Source: Chromobacterium sinusclupearum (GTDB lineage Bacteria; Pseudomonadota; Gammaproteobacteria; Burkholderiales; Chromobacteriaceae). Taken from it: a stretch of 34,116 bases of DNA. The notes beneath the pieces were generated by a model. It searched no databases. It was not told where the DNA came from and was given only the letters and a program-made list of their open reading frames with translations. Location of the stretch: positions 1 to 34,116 of the forward strand of contig NZ_PPTF01000035.1 in NCBI RefSeq assembly GCF_002902845.1, read 5' to 3'. Both the position numbers and the translations under genes were made by a program. Of the stretch, positions 1-8,265 are shown piece after piece (within the stretch, counting starts at the first letter, position 1; each line of letters begins with the position of its first letter).

Positions 1-390
1 GTGGCCGAGCCTGAGTCCGAAGCCGTGGTGGTGACGCCGGCGCTTGAGGTTGAAGCGCAAGCGGCTGAGCCGGTTGAGCCGGTTGCCGAGGCGGCTCCTG
101 CGGTAGTGGTGGAGCAAGCTGTAGCCGTGGCGGCTCCGGTGGAGGCGCTTGTCGAAGCGCAGCCGTCCATCGAGCAGGCTCCGCAGGCGGTTGAGACCGT
201 TGTCGAGGCCAAGCCGCTGGATCTGGGCGGGCTGGTCATGGTTTCGACCAAGCCGGCGCAACTGCAGCCGCAAGCGGTAGAAGAGCCGCTGCTGCCGCAA
301 GGCCCGCGCCGCCGCGACGTGGTGGGCCAAGCGCAAGCCGACGTTGAGCAGCCGGTGCAGTTGATGCAGGTAGAAACCCGCCAGGGTTGA
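1..390 (+). CDS. rne: C-terminal end of probable ribonuclease E (partial)
   Basis: The reading frame is open from the first base to a TGA at 388-390, so only the 3' end of a gene is present and its true start lies outside the window. The visible 129 residues are low-complexity and rich in Ala, Val, Glu and Pro. A more conserved tail follows, with LVMVSTKP near residue 78, PQGPRRR near residue 99 and a terminal QVETRQG. Acidic, Ala/Val/Pro-rich tails ending in a Q-V-E-T-R-like peptide are what I recall for betaproteobacterial RNase E, the endonuclease that scaffolds the RNA degradosome. No catalytic S1 or DNase I-like domain is visible here, so the assignment rests on tail composition alone. 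Another large protein with an Ala/Glu-rich tail is possible. Confidence 0.55.
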   Translation: MAEPESEAVVVTPALEVEAQAAEPVEPVAEAAPAVVVEQAVAVAAPVEALVEAQPSIEQAPQAVETVVEAKPLDLGGLVMVSTKPAQLQPQAVEEPLLPQGPRRRDVVGQAQADVEQPVQLMQVETRQG

Positions 391-441
391 TCCTGCTGGG
401 CGGGGAGGGCGCAAGTCTTCCCCGCTCAGATTTCTGATGTG

Positions 442-470
442 TTGACGAGGAATGGGATGTAGGTTATCAT
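442..470 (+). promoter_or_regulatory. Sigma-70 promoter of tRNA-Asn
   Basis: A TTGACG -35 box (442-447) and a TATCAT -10 box (465-470) are separated by exactly 17 bases. Transcription would begin near 477, about nine bases before the mature tRNA 5' end. The match and position make this a convincing stand-alone tRNA promoter. Confidence 0.7.
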
Positions 471-485
471 CCTTTTCTCTAATGT

Positions 486-561
486 TCCCTGATAGCTCAG
501 TCGGTAGAGCGACGGACTGTTAATCCGCAGGTCGCAGGTTCGAGCCCTGCTCGGGGAGCCA
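486..561 (+). tRNA. tRNA-Asn (anticodon GTT), CCA encoded
   Basis: A 76-base cloverleaf can be folded by eye. The acceptor arm TCCCTGA pairs with TCGGGGA with one T-G wobble. The D arm is GCTC...GAGC. The anticodon stem is CGGAC/GTCCG-like around CTGTTAATC, with anticodon GTT. The T arm contains GGTTCGAGCCC. The sequence ends in GCCA, so discriminator G and CCA are encoded. GTT reads AAC/AAU asparagine codons. It is a single gene flanked by its own promoter and terminator. Confidence 0.95.
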
Positions 562-567
562 GAATTT

Positions 568-602
568 AAAAGCCCGCATCAACCGATGCGGGCTTTTTGC
601 TT
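568..602 (+). terminator. Rho-independent terminator after tRNA-Asn
   Basis: A perfect 10-bp stem AGCCCGCATC (571-580) and GATGCGGGCT (585-594) closes an AACC loop and runs into TTTTGCTTTGC. It starts ten bases after the tRNA CCA end, the usual layout for a monocistronic tRNA. Confidence 0.9.
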
Positions 603-740
603 TGCTTCATCCATCTGGCTGATCCCGGCGCGGTTGGCGCTCTGTTTCATGGAAATGGAACAAAACAGTCATATTCAAGACTAATCTTCCAATCTCAATA
701 CTTTCCTGGCCGAGACGCGTTCCGGCCAGTTCGGTGACCG

Positions 741-1343
741 ATGGCATTTCTCGAATCCTTTAATCAATCGCTGTTCCTGCTGATCAACGCCACGCCTGCG
801 AGCGCGCCGTTTTCCATCAAGCTGGCCACCTTCATCGCCCGTGATGTGATGCGCCTGCTGCCAGTGCTGCTGTTCGCATTGTGGCTATGGGGGCGCCCTG
901 CGCTGCGCGACACCATACTGAAAGCCCTGCTGTTTACCGGCGTCGCCTTGCTGGGCAATTGGATGATCGGGCTGATCTGGCCACATCCGCGGCCCTTCGC
1001 CATGCCTATCGGCTATACCTTTCTGGTGCATGACGCCACGCCATCGTTTCCCAGCAACCACGGCACGATTTTCGCGATGATGGCGCTGTGCTGGTGGTTC
1101 AGCCCGGCGCGCGGCTGGGGCTGGCTGTTGGCGGTTGCCGGTACGGCCGTGGCTTGGTCCAGAGTGTTTCTTGGCGTGCATTTCCCCTTGGACATGCTGG
1201 GGGCCTTGCTGGTGTCTATCGCTTGGTATGGAGCGCTGTCGCCTGCGTGGGCGCGATATGGCGACGCCTTGACCGGGATGGCCGAGCTTCTATACCGGCG
1301 CTTGCTGGCCAAGCCCATCGCACAGGGGCTGATCCGGCACTGA
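741..1343 (+). CDS. PAP2-family phosphatase, probable undecaprenyl-diphosphatase
   Basis: This 200-residue multi-pass membrane protein shows all three parts of the PAP2 phosphatase signature: an Arg-Pro at 84-85 (PHPRPF), PSFPSNH at 101-107 with catalytic His107, and SRVFLGVHFPLD at 140-151 with nucleophile-type His147 and Asp151. Several hydrophobic stretches of about 20 residues fit five or six membrane segments. Bacterial members of this size (BcrC/YbjG type) remove a phosphate from undecaprenyl diphosphate on the outer face of the inner membrane, recycling the lipid carrier for peptidoglycan and O-antigen. Length and motifs support that role, but phosphatidylglycerophosphate phosphatase activity cannot be excluded. 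The ATG at 741 has a weak GGTGA ribosome site. The gene appears monocistronic. Confidence 0.8.
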   Translation: MAFLESFNQSLFLLINATPASAPFSIKLATFIARDVMRLLPVLLFALWLWGRPALRDTILKALLFTGVALLGNWMIGLIWPHPRPFAMPIGYTFLVHDATPSFPSNHGTIFAMMALCWWFSPARGWGWLLAVAGTAVAWSRVFLGVHFPLDMLGALLVSIAWYGALSPAWARYGDALTGMAELLYRRLLAKPIAQGLIRH

Positions 1344-1483
1344 GCGTGGCTGCCGCCTTTATTTGATCTGAATGCTGCTCTGGTTTGGATAGCCTATTTT
1401 TTAAGCACACGCGATAGCCGCTTGGTGGTAAAGTAAACAAAAGTTATTTGTTTATATCAATTGCAGTGGTGTCGGGAATGAGC

Positions 1484-2776
1484 ATGTCTGAACGCGAAAT
1501 GAGCTTGTGGCCGGAATTCGTCAAGGCCCTGAAACAGGAAGTGGTGCCGGCCTTGGGCTGTACCGAGCCGATCTCGCTGGCGCTGGCCGCCGCGCTGGCC
1601 GCGCGGGAGCTGGGCAAAACGCCGCAGCGCATCGACGCCTGGGTGTCGGCCAACCTGATGAAGAACGGCATGGGCGTGACCGTGCCGGGCACCGGCACGG
1701 TAGGTTTGCCCATTGCCGCCGCCGTTGGCGCGCTGGGCGGCGACCCGGACGCCAAGCTGGAAGTGCTGAAAAACCTGACTGTGGAGCAGGTGGCCGCCGG
1801 CAAGCAGATGCTGGCCGAGGGCAAGGTCAAGCTGGGCGTAGCGGCGGTGCCGAATATTCTGTACGCCGAAGCCTGCGTCTGGCATGGCGACGCATGCGCC
1901 CGCGTGGCCATCGCCGACGCCCATACCAATGTGATCCGGATAGAGCGCAACGGCGAGGTCTTGCTCAAGCGCGAGGCGGCCGACGCCAAGCCGGTGGAAA
2001 GCTACGAGCTGGGCGACGCCACCGCGCGCGACGTCTACGACTTCGCCACCCGCGCGCCGCTGGAGATGATCGAATTCATCTACGACGCCGCGGTGCTGAA
2101 CAGCGCCTTGGCCGACGAGGGCATGAGCGGCAAGTACGGCCTGCACATCGGCGCCACGCTGCAGCGGCAGATTGAGGCGGGTTTACTGTCCGAAGGCCTG
2201 CTGTCGCGCATCCTCACCCGCACCACCGCCGCGTCCGACGCGCGCATGGGCGGCGCCACGCTGCCGGCGATGAGCAATTCCGGCTCCGGCAACCAGGGCA
2301 TCGCCGCGACCATGCCGGTGGTGGTGGTGGCCGAGCACGTCAAGGCCGACCGCGAGACCCTGATCCGCGCGTTGGCCTTGTCGCACCTGATCGCCGTCTA
2401 CATCCACACCCGCTTGCCCAAGCTGTCCGCGCTATGCGCCGTCACCACCGCGTCCATGGGCGCGGCGGCCGGCATGGCGCAGCTGCTGAACGGCGGCTAT
2501 CCGGCGGTCAGCATGGCGATTTCCAGCATGATAGGCGATTTGGCCGGCATGATCTGCGACGGCGCGTCCAATAGCTGCGCGATGAAAGTGTCCACCTCGG
2601 CCGGTTCCGGCTTCAAGGCGGTATTGATGGCGCTGGATGGCACCCGCGTCACCGGCAACGAAGGCATCGTCGCCCACGACGTGGACGTGTCCATCGCCAA
2701 CCTGGGCAAGCTAGCCACGCAGGGCATGGCGCAGACCGATACCCAGATCCTGCAGATCATGATGGATAAGCGCTGA
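1484..2776 (+). CDS. cyuA: L-cysteine desulfidase family protein (CyuA/UPF0597)
   Basis: This is a 430-residue protein of the UPF0597 / L-cysteine desulfidase family, known in Escherichia coli as CyuA (YhaM). The family degrades L-cysteine to pyruvate, ammonia and sulfide using an oxygen-sensitive iron-sulfur cluster. The hallmark [16 protein letters not shown] lies near the N terminus (Cys26 with the chosen start), followed by [15 protein letters not shown]. Further cysteines suited to cluster binding occur in ALCAVTT, MICDGA and NSCAMK in the C-terminal half. The frame extends upstream to a TTG at 1448, but a GGGA ribosome site (1474-1477) is best spaced for ATG 1484; ATG 1478 is the alternative. 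It ends at a strong terminator shared with the convergent cysB. Being next to sulfate assimilation genes fits a sulfur theme. Confidence 0.85.
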   Translation: MSEREMSLWPEFVKALKQEVVPALGCTEPISLALAAALAARELGKTPQRIDAWVSANLMKNGMGVTVPGTGTVGLPIAAAVGALGGDPDAKLEVLKNLTVEQVAAGKQMLAEGKVKLGVAAVPNILYAEACVWHGDACARVAIADAHTNVIRIERNGEVLLKREAADAKPVESYELGDATARDVYDFATRAPLEMIEFIYDAAVLNSALADEGMSGKYGLHIGATLQRQIEAGLLSEGLLSRILTRTTAASDARMGGATLPAMSNSGSGNQGIAATMPVVVVAEHVKADRETLIRALALSHLIAVYIHTRLPKLSALCAVTTASMGAAAGMAQLLNGGYPAVSMAISSMIGDLAGMICDGASNSCAMKVSTSAGSGFKAVLMALDGTRVTGNEGIVAHDVDVSIANLGKLATQGMAQTDTQILQIMMDKR

Positions 2777-2799
2777 GTCAGCCCATCGCGTCACGAAAC

Positions 2800-2827
2800 A
2801 GGCCCGGCTTTGCCGGGCCTGTTTGTT
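2800..2827 (+). terminator. Terminator between convergent cyuA and cysB
   Basis: A 9-bp perfect stem (2800-2808 with 2812-2820) has a TTT loop and is followed by GTTTGTTT on the plus strand. It sits 24 bases after the cyuA stop. It probably also helps end cysB transcription from the other side, although the minus-strand T-run is poorer. Confidence 0.85.
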
Positions 2828-2840
2828 TAAGTGCCGAGGC

Positions 2841-3770
2841 CTAATCCTGCGTCGCCGGACTCAGCGCCTGGCGCACGCTGGCTTCGTTCAGCGCCGGCGC
2901 GCACAGTTCGATGAAGCGGTAGGCGTAGCTGCGCAAATAATGGCCGCGGCGGATGGCGATGCGGCTGGTTTGCTGGCCGAACAGCGGCGCGCCTTCCACC
3001 ACCTTGACGCTGGTATCGCGGCGCGGGTCCACCGCCATGGAGGCGACGATGCCGACGCCCAGCTCCAGTTCGACATAGGTCTTGATCACGTCGGCGTCCA
3101 GCGCCGACATCACGATGTCCGGCGCCAGGCCGGCTTCGGCGAAGGCATTGTCTATCCTGGCGCGGCCGGTGAAGCCGTTGTGGTAGGTGACGATGGGGTG
3201 CTCGGCCAGCGCCTCCAGCGTCAGCGGCGCGTCATGCAGCGGATGATCGGGCGGCGCGATCACGCAGTGATGCCAGCTGTAGTAGGGGAAAGACACCAGT
3301 TCGGGCACCTCATGCACGGCCTCGGTGGCGATGCCGATATCGGCCTCGCCTTCCAGCAGCAGCTTGACCAGCTCGGCAGGGCTGGCCTGATGCAGCACCA
3401 GATGCACGCGCGGGAAGGCGCGCTTGAACGCGGTGACCACCTGCGGCAGCGCGTAGCGCGCCTGGGTGTGAGTGGTGGCGATGGTCAGCTGGCCCTCTTC
3501 GCGCAGGCTGAACTGCTGCGCCAGGCGCTTGATGTTGCCGGCGTCCAGCAGCATGCGCTCGACGATGGTCAGCAGCTCCTTGCCCGGATCGGTCAGGCCG
3601 AGGAAGCGCTTGCCCTTGCGGATGAACAGCTCCACGCCCAGTTCGTCCTCCAGGTCCTTGATGTGCTTGCTGACGCCGGATTGCGAGGTGTACAGCGCGT
3701 TGGCCACTTCGGTCAGGTTGAAGCCCTGACGCACCGTTTCACGGATGATGCGCAGTTGCTGGAAGTTCAT
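2841..3770 (-). CDS. cysB: LysR-family regulator CysB
   Basis: This is a 309-residue LysR-type regulator with an N-terminal winged helix-turn-helix (about residues 18-45, [20 protein letters not shown]) and a periplasmic-binding-like effector domain. The stretch [11 protein letters not shown] places Thr100, Thr102 and Gln103 exactly where CysB of enteric bacteria binds its effector (N-acetylserine or sulfate), which favours CysB/Cbl over other LysR proteins. CysB activates sulfate and thiosulfate uptake and assimilation genes when cysteine is scarce. Its ATG overlaps the cysA stop by four bases, so it is the last gene of the cysU-W-A-cysB unit and is translationally coupled to the transporter it probably controls. 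In enterobacteria cysB is normally a separate gene. Confidence 0.92.
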   Translation of the reverse strand: MNFQQLRIIRETVRQGFNLTEVANALYTSQSGVSKHIKDLEDELGVELFIRKGKRFLGLTDPGKELLTIVERMLLDAGNIKRLAQQFSLREEGQLTIATTHTQARYALPQVVTAFKRAFPRVHLVLHQASPAELVKLLLEGEADIGIATEAVHEVPELVSFPYYSWHHCVIAPPDHPLHDAPLTLEALAEHPIVTYHNGFTGRARIDNAFAEAGLAPDIVMSALDADVIKTYVELELGVGIVASMAVDPRRDTSVKVVEGAPLFGQQTSRIAIRRGHYLRSYAYRFIELCAPALNEASVRQALSPATQD

Positions 3771-4840
3771 GCCTCGGCTCCTTGCGCGGCGGCAAAGACG
3801 TGGGCGGCGCGCGCCTGCAGCCGCACCGGCTGGCCGGCGGCCAGCGTTTGCAGCAGCGGGGCGTCGGCCGGCAGTTCGGCGTCGAAGGTCTGGCCGGCCA
3901 GTTCGTCGCGTCCTTCCAGCTCGACGCGGGCCAGGCCGCCCAGCGTCAGCACGCGCTGCACGCGCGCCGGCAGGCCCGGCCCATGATCCGGGACGATGGC
4001 CAGTTCGTGCGGCCGGATGAAGGCTTCCACCGGCTGGCCGTGCGGTTGTTGATGGTCGGCGTCCAGCATCTGCCCGCCCACCGCGATGGCGCCGGGGCCG
4101 CTGATGCCGCGGATGCGGTTGGCGCTGCCGAGGAAACCATAGACGAAGGCGCTGGCCGGCTGGCTGTATACCTCGGTCGGCGAGCCTATCTGCTCCACTT
4201 GGCCGTGGTTCATCAGCACCACCCGGTCCGCCACTTCCAACGCTTCTTCCTGATCGTGGGTGACGAACAGCGAGGTGATGTGCAATTCATCGTGCAGCTT
4301 GCGCAGCCAGCGGCGCAGCTCCTTGCGCACCTTGGCGTCCAGCGCGCCGAACGGCTCGTCCAGCAGCAGCACGCGCGGCTGCACCGCCAGCGCGCGGGCC
4401 AGGGCGATGCGCTGGCGTTGGCCGCCGGACAGCTGGGCGGGGAAGCGGTCGGCCAGCCAGTTCAGCTGCACCAGGTCCAGCAGCTCATGGACGCGGCGGG
4501 CGATCTCGGTTTCGGACGGCCTTTCGCGCCGCGGCTTCATGCGCAGGCCGAAGGCCACGTTGTCGAACACGCTCATATGGCGGAACAAGGCGTAGTGCTG
4601 GAACACGAAACCGACCTGTCGTTCGCGCACATGGGTGGCGGAGGCGTCTTCGCCATCCAGCAGCACGCGGCCGCGATCAGCCTGCTCCAGGCCGGCGATG
4701 ATGCGCAAGAGCGTGGTCTTGCCGCAGCCGGACGGCCCCAGCAGCGCCACTAGCTCGCCGCTGGGGAAGTTCAGGCTGACGTCGTTCAGGGCGACGAAGT
4801 CGCCAAAAGCCTTGCGGATGTTTTCTACTTGTATGCTCAT
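3767..4840 (-). CDS. cysA: Sulfate/thiosulfate ABC transporter ATP-binding protein CysA
   Basis: This 357-residue ABC ATPase has Walker A GPSGCGKT (35-42), the signature LSGGQ (137-141) followed by [10 protein letters not shown], and Walker B VLLLDEP (about 157-163) with a downstream switch His in [10 protein letters not shown]-terminal regulatory (TOBE-like) region of about 110 residues follows, as in CysA and other importer ATPases. It powers sulfate/thiosulfate import with CysU and CysW. The gene starts one base after the cysW stop and overlaps cysB by four bases. Neighbours make the sulfate assignment firm, since the ATPase alone would not distinguish substrates. Confidence 0.93.
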   Translation of the reverse strand: MSIQVENIRKAFGDFVALNDVSLNFPSGELVALLGPSGCGKTTLLRIIAGLEQADRGRVLLDGEDASATHVRERQVGFVFQHYALFRHMSVFDNVAFGLRMKPRRERPSETEIARRVHELLDLVQLNWLADRFPAQLSGGQRQRIALARALAVQPRVLLLDEPFGALDAKVRKELRRWLRKLHDELHITSLFVTHDQEEALEVADRVVLMNHGQVEQIGSPTEVYSQPASAFVYGFLGSANRIRGISGPGAIAVGGQMLDADHQQPHGQPVEAFIRPHELAIVPDHGPGLPARVQRVLTLGGLARVELEGRDELAGQTFDAELPADAPLLQTLAAGQPVRLQARAAHVFAAAQGAEA

Positions 4841-4841
4841 C

Positions 4842-5720
4842 TCAGTTTTCCTTGGCGCCGCGCCATTCCACCCAGCTCTTCAGCGCCAGCGTGACCAGGG
4901 CCAGCAAGGCCAGCAGGGACGCCACGGCGAAGGCCGCAGCGAAATTGTACTCGTTGTAGAGGATTTCCACGTGCAAGGGCAGGGTATTGGTCTCGCCGCG
5001 GATATGGCCGGACACCACGGACACCGCCCCGAACTCGCCCATTGCCCGCGCATTGCTGAGGATGACGCCGTACAACAGCGCCCAGCGCACATTGGGCAGG
5101 GTGACGTGCCACAGCACCTGCCAGCCGCGCGCGCCCAGCACCACGGCCGCTTCCTCTTCCTCGCGGCCCTGCGCCTCCAGCAGCGGGATCAGCTCGCGGG
5201 CGACGAAGGGCACGGTGACGAATAGCGTGGCCAGCACGATGCCGGGCACCGAGAAAATGATCTTGAAGCCATGCTCGGCCAACCATGGCCCCAGCCAGCC
5301 CTGCTGGCCGAACACCAGCACGAAGATCAGGCCGGCGACGACCGGCGACACCGAAAACGGCAAATCGATCAGCGTGATCAGCAGCTGTTTGCCGCGAAAA
5401 TCGAAGCGGGTGACCGCCCAAGCCGCGGCGACGCCGAATACCAGATTCAGCGGGACGGAAATCACGGCGGCCAGCAGGGTCAGCCGCACGGCGGACAGCG
5501 CGTCCGGCTCGGCCAGCGCGGACAGATAGGTCTCCCAGCCTTTGGCCAAGGCCTCCGCGAACACCACGATCAGCGGCAGCAGCAGGAATATCGCGAAGAA
5601 GCTCAGCGACAGCGTCAGGATCAGCCATTTCACCGTGCCCGATTCGCGGGTGGCGGCGCGGGTTTCCAGCAGCGCGGCCTTATCCGCGCCGGCATGCGCT
5701 TGGGACAGTACGGCTGCCAT
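4842..5720 (-). CDS. cysW: Sulfate ABC transporter permease CysW
   Basis: This 292-residue inner-membrane permease has about six hydrophobic segments, beginning near residues 30-60. The cytoplasmic EAA-type coupling loop lies near residues 190-215 ([30 protein letters not shown]). The motif [31 protein letters not shown] is typical of CysW. It pairs with CysU to form the sulfate/thiosulfate channel. The start codon overlaps the cysU stop by one base (TGATG), so translation is coupled. A hydrophilic N-terminal extension of about 30 residues precedes the first membrane helix. Confidence 0.92.
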   Translation of the reverse strand: MAAVLSQAHAGADKAALLETRAATRESGTVKWLILTLSLSFFAIFLLLPLIVVFAEALAKGWETYLSALAEPDALSAVRLTLLAAVISVPLNLVFGVAAAWAVTRFDFRGKQLLITLIDLPFSVSPVVAGLIFVLVFGQQGWLGPWLAEHGFKIIFSVPGIVLATLFVTVPFVARELIPLLEAQGREEEEAAVVLGARGWQVLWHVTLPNVRWALLYGVILSNARAMGEFGAVSVVSGHIRGETNTLPLHVEILYNEYNFAAAFAVASLLALLALVTLALKSWVEWRGAKEN

Positions 5721-6589
5721 CAGCGGCCTCCCGCGCGGCCATGATGGCGCGCGCTCCAGTATTGCAGGCCGTTGATCGCCAGCAGCAGCAGGAAAGACGC
5801 CGCCAGCATCACGCTGGCGATGGCGGTGGCGCCGGCGTAATCAAACTGCTCAAGCTTGCTGATGATCATCAGCGGCGTGATTTCCGACACCATGGGCACA
5901 TTGCCGGCGATGAAGATCACCGAGCCGTATTCGCCCACGGCGCGGGCGAAGGCCAGCGCGAAGCCGGTGAGCAGGGCCGGCTGCAGCGTGGGGAGGATCA
6001 CGTGGCGAAAGGTCTGCCAGCGGCGCGCCCCCAGGCAGGCGGCGGCTTCTTCCAGCTCGGTTTCCAGGTCTTCCAGCACCGGCTGCACCGTGCGCACCAC
6101 GAAAGGCAGGCCGATGAAGACCAAGGCCACCAGCACGCCGAGCGGGCCGAAGGCCACCTTGACGCCCAGCGGCTCCAGATACCGGCCCAGCCAGCCGTTG
6201 CCGGCGTACAGCGCGGTCAGGGCGATGCCGGCCACCGCCGTCGGCAGCGCGAACGGCAGGTCCACCAGCGCGTCGATCAGCCGCTTGCCTGGGAAGCGGT
6301 AGCGCACCAGCGACCACGCCAGCAACAGGCCGAACACGCTGTTGATGGCGGCGGCCGCCAGCGCCATGCCGAAGCTGAGCCGGTAGGACGCGAGCACCCG
6401 CGGCGAGGCGGCGGCCTGCCAGAAGCTTTCCAGCGGCTGGCCGGCGGCGCGCAGCGCCACGGCGCTGAGCGGAATCAGCACCAGCAGCGACAGATAGCTG
6501 ACGGCGAAACCCAGCGACAGGCTGAAGCCGGGCAACACGCGGGGAGGATGGGATGGAGGAGCGAGTGTCGCGGACATCGTGGATTCCAA
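5720..6589 (-). CDS. cysU: Sulfate ABC transporter permease CysU (CysT)
   Basis: This 289-residue permease is the partner of CysW. After a short Pro-rich N terminus (PSHPPRVLPGFSLSLGFAVSYLSLLVLIPLSAV) it shows six hydrophobic spans. Its coupling loop is ETELEEAAACLGARRWQTFRHVILPTLQPALL, and the VGEYGSVIFIAGNVPM motif is characteristic of CysT/CysU. It is the first gene of a packed cysU-W-A-cysB run. The upstream region is AT-rich and probably carries a promoter of its own, because 475 bases including a repeat separate it from sbp. Confidence 0.92.
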   Translation of the reverse strand: MESTMSATLAPPSHPPRVLPGFSLSLGFAVSYLSLLVLIPLSAVALRAAGQPLESFWQAAASPRVLASYRLSFGMALAAAAINSVFGLLLAWSLVRYRFPGKRLIDALVDLPFALPTAVAGIALTALYAGNGWLGRYLEPLGVKVAFGPLGVLVALVFIGLPFVVRTVQPVLEDLETELEEAAACLGARRWQTFRHVILPTLQPALLTGFALAFARAVGEYGSVIFIAGNVPMVSEITPLMIISKLEQFDYAGATAIASVMLAASFLLLLAINGLQYWSARHHGRAGGR

Positions 6590-6700
6590 TTCATATAACC
6601 GAATAAACGATATCTGCGCGGCTGTTATTCTGAAAGTAAGTATTTCTTCAATGCTTATTCGATATTATGCAAAGTGGGCGACGGACGAAACAAAACAGCC
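6590..6700 (-). promoter_or_regulatory. Probable cysU promoter / CysB control region
   Basis: The first hundred bases upstream of cysU are markedly AT-rich against a GC-rich background. They contain two opposed 7-base arms, CGAATAA (6600-6606) and TTATTCG (6655-6661). CysB binds AT-rich sites of loose consensus upstream of sulfate genes, so this is the natural place for such a site. No clean -35/-10 pair can be fixed by eye. Confidence 0.35.
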
Positions 6701-6760
6701 CGGCGGAGGGGGCGGTTGGAGAGTGTTGGACGTCCAGGTGTTTGTTTACGATCTGACTGG

Positions 6761-7021
6761 TTTTGAATCCGCTGCGCGGATGATGGTTTTGATTGCCGGG
6801 GCTGCCCGGAGGGCAGGGAGGGGATATTTGCTTGGCCAAATATCCCCTCCACCCCTAAAGGCCACCCTCAAGCCTGGCCTTCGGCTTCCCGCCGGGTCCC
6901 GTCAGGCCCGAGGCGCGGCTGAACTCGCCCCGAGCTAACGTCGCGGGGCTCAAACATGCAGCCGCTTAAGACCTCGGGCCTGCCACCCGTCGGCAGGCTA
7001 GAAGGGACCCGGGCGCGTCGG
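6761..7021 (+). repeat. Structured intergenic repeat, copy 1
   Basis: This 261-base element recurs at 16201-16462 in the same orientation at about 90% identity (roughly 27 differences counted by hand). It can fold into a chain of hairpins: ATCCGC/GCGGAT; a perfect 14-bp stem around 6818-6851 with a six-base loop; AAGCC/GGCTT; a long arm closed by CAGGCCCGAGG and CCTCGGGCCTG; within it a stem 6927-6934/6942-6949 with loop CTAACGT; and GCCTGCC/GGCAGGC. The inner stem differs almost completely in sequence between copies yet still pairs. It lies between sbp and cysU and fills most of that gap. It contains no credible protein-coding gene, and short open frames crossing it are spurious. I cannot name the family. 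Confidence 0.85.
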
Positions 7022-7064
7022 ATGCGTGGCTGCTTCTCTCAAGCCCGGAAGTTACTGTCATGCC

Positions 7065-8060
7065 TCAGCGCGCGACGATCTGGTCGAACACGCCGCCGTC
7101 GGCAAAGTGCGTTTTCTGCGCCTTCTGCCAACCGCCGAATACTTGATCGATGGTGAACAGCTTGACCTTGCTGAACTGGCCGGCGTACTTGGCCGCCACC
7201 TGCGGATCGCGCGGACGGTAGTAATGCTTGGCGGCCAGGCCCTGGCCCTCTGGCGTGTACAGATATTGCAGATAGGCCTCGGCCACTTTGCGGGTGCCGC
7301 GCTTGTCCACCACCTTGTCCACCACGCTGACCGGCGGCTCCGCCAGAATGGAGACCGACGGCGTGACGATGTCGAACTTGTCCGGCCCCAGCTCCTTGGT
7401 GGCCAGGTAGGCCTCGTTTTCCCAGGACAGCAGCACGTCGCCGATGCCGCGCTGGGTAAAGGTGATCAAGGAGCCGCGGGCGCCGGAGTCCAGCACCTTC
7501 ACATTGCCGTACAGTTTTTTCACGAAGTCGCGCGCCTTGGCGTCGTTGCCGCCGGGTTGTTGCAGCGCGTAACCCCAGGCCGCCAGGTAGTTCCAGCGCG
7601 CGCCGCCGCCGGTCTTGGGATTCGGCGTCACCACCTCCACGCCGGGTTTGACCAGGTCATTCCAGTCCTTGATGCGCTTGGGATTGCCCTTGCGCACCAG
7701 GAACACGATGGTGGACGAGTAGGGCGAGGCATTGTGGGGCAGGCGCTGCTGCCAGTTGGGCGCGATAGACTTGGCCTGGCTGGAGATTTCATCGATGTCG
7801 TAGGCCAGCGCCAGCGTCACCACGTCGGCATCCAGGCCGTCTATCACCGAGCGCGCCTGCTTGCCGGAGCCGCCGTGGGATTGTTTGACGGTGACGGTTT
7901 CGCCGGTCTTGGCTTTCCAGTATTTGGCGAAGGAGGCGTTGAATTCTTGGTACAGCTCGCGCGTCGGGTCGTAGGAGACGTTGAGCAGGGTGACGTCGGC
8001 AAAGGCTGAGGCGCTGCCGGCAAACAGCAGGGCGAGGGCGAGGCGGTGCAGCGGACGCAT
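7065..8060 (-). CDS. sbp: Periplasmic sulfate-binding protein Sbp
   Basis: This 331-residue secreted protein starts at ATG 8060 with a clear signal peptide ([20 protein letters not shown]). The mature N terminus [20 protein letters not shown] is the hallmark of sulfate-binding Sbp/CysP. It captures sulfate in the periplasm and delivers it to CysU-W-A. The frame continues upstream to 8318, but that extension has no homology-like character and would bury the signal peptide. GGGAAA just upstream supports ATG 8060; ATG 8072 (MGNIM) is the alternative. Sbp and CysP cannot be separated reliably by eye. The gene lies upstream of and in the same direction as the permease genes, but a 475-base gap with a repeat intervenes. 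Confidence 0.93.
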   Translation of the reverse strand: MRPLHRLALALLFAGSASAFADVTLLNVSYDPTRELYQEFNASFAKYWKAKTGETVTVKQSHGGSGKQARSVIDGLDADVVTLALAYDIDEISSQAKSIAPNWQQRLPHNASPYSSTIVFLVRKGNPKRIKDWNDLVKPGVEVVTPNPKTGGGARWNYLAAWGYALQQPGGNDAKARDFVKKLYGNVKVLDSGARGSLITFTQRGIGDVLLSWENEAYLATKELGPDKFDIVTPSVSILAEPPVSVVDKVVDKRGTRKVAEAYLQYLYTPEGQGLAAKHYYRPRDPQVAAKYAGQFSKVKLFTIDQVFGGWQKAQKTHFADGGVFDQIVAR

Positions 8061-8265
8061 GATGTTTCCCATGGTGTTTTCGAATGACGGCATCCACTGT
8101 AGGCGGCGCGGACTCGAGGCGGGAAGCAAGAAAATATGCAATCGATATGCAAAAGATTGCAAAAGCCGGCATTTCGTAAAAACCGATAGGCTTATCGGCA
8201 AATCGTATATTACGTTGTCACATCCGGGGCTATAGTGGCGCCAAATCCACTTCCTGGTCACGGTC
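8061..8265. promoter_or_regulatory. Divergent control region between sbp and the EAL-like gene
   Basis: This 205-base intergenic stretch is AT-richer than its surroundings. TGCAA occurs three times at 8137, 8148 and 8158, about one helical turn apart. A 16-base interrupted palindrome CCGATA-GGCT-TATCGG lies at 8183-8198. These are plausible protein-binding sites for CysB or another regulator acting on sbp. No promoter hexamers stand out well enough to fix a start site. Confidence 0.4.

Noticed and set aside
400..425. Hairpin GCGGGGA/TCCCCGC after the rne tail
   Set aside because: The 7-bp stem has a 12-base loop and no T-run, so it is too weak to call a terminator.
2823..3986. Long plus-strand frames antisense to cysB, cysA, cysU, phnM, phnJ, phnI and the penicillin-binding protein
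   Set aside because: They are rich in Arg, Gln, His and Ala and mirror codon bias of the real genes on the other strand. No family motifs are visible.
6579..6938. Open reading frames across the repeat copies (also near 16057-16305 and 16391-16678)
   Set aside because: They have no recognisable protein features, differ between the two copies, and cross structured non-coding sequence.
6927..6949. attC-like recombination site in the repeat (loop CTAACGT)
   Set aside because: The paired outer GTTRRRY/RYYYAAC boundaries of an attC are absent, and no integrase or cassette array is nearby.
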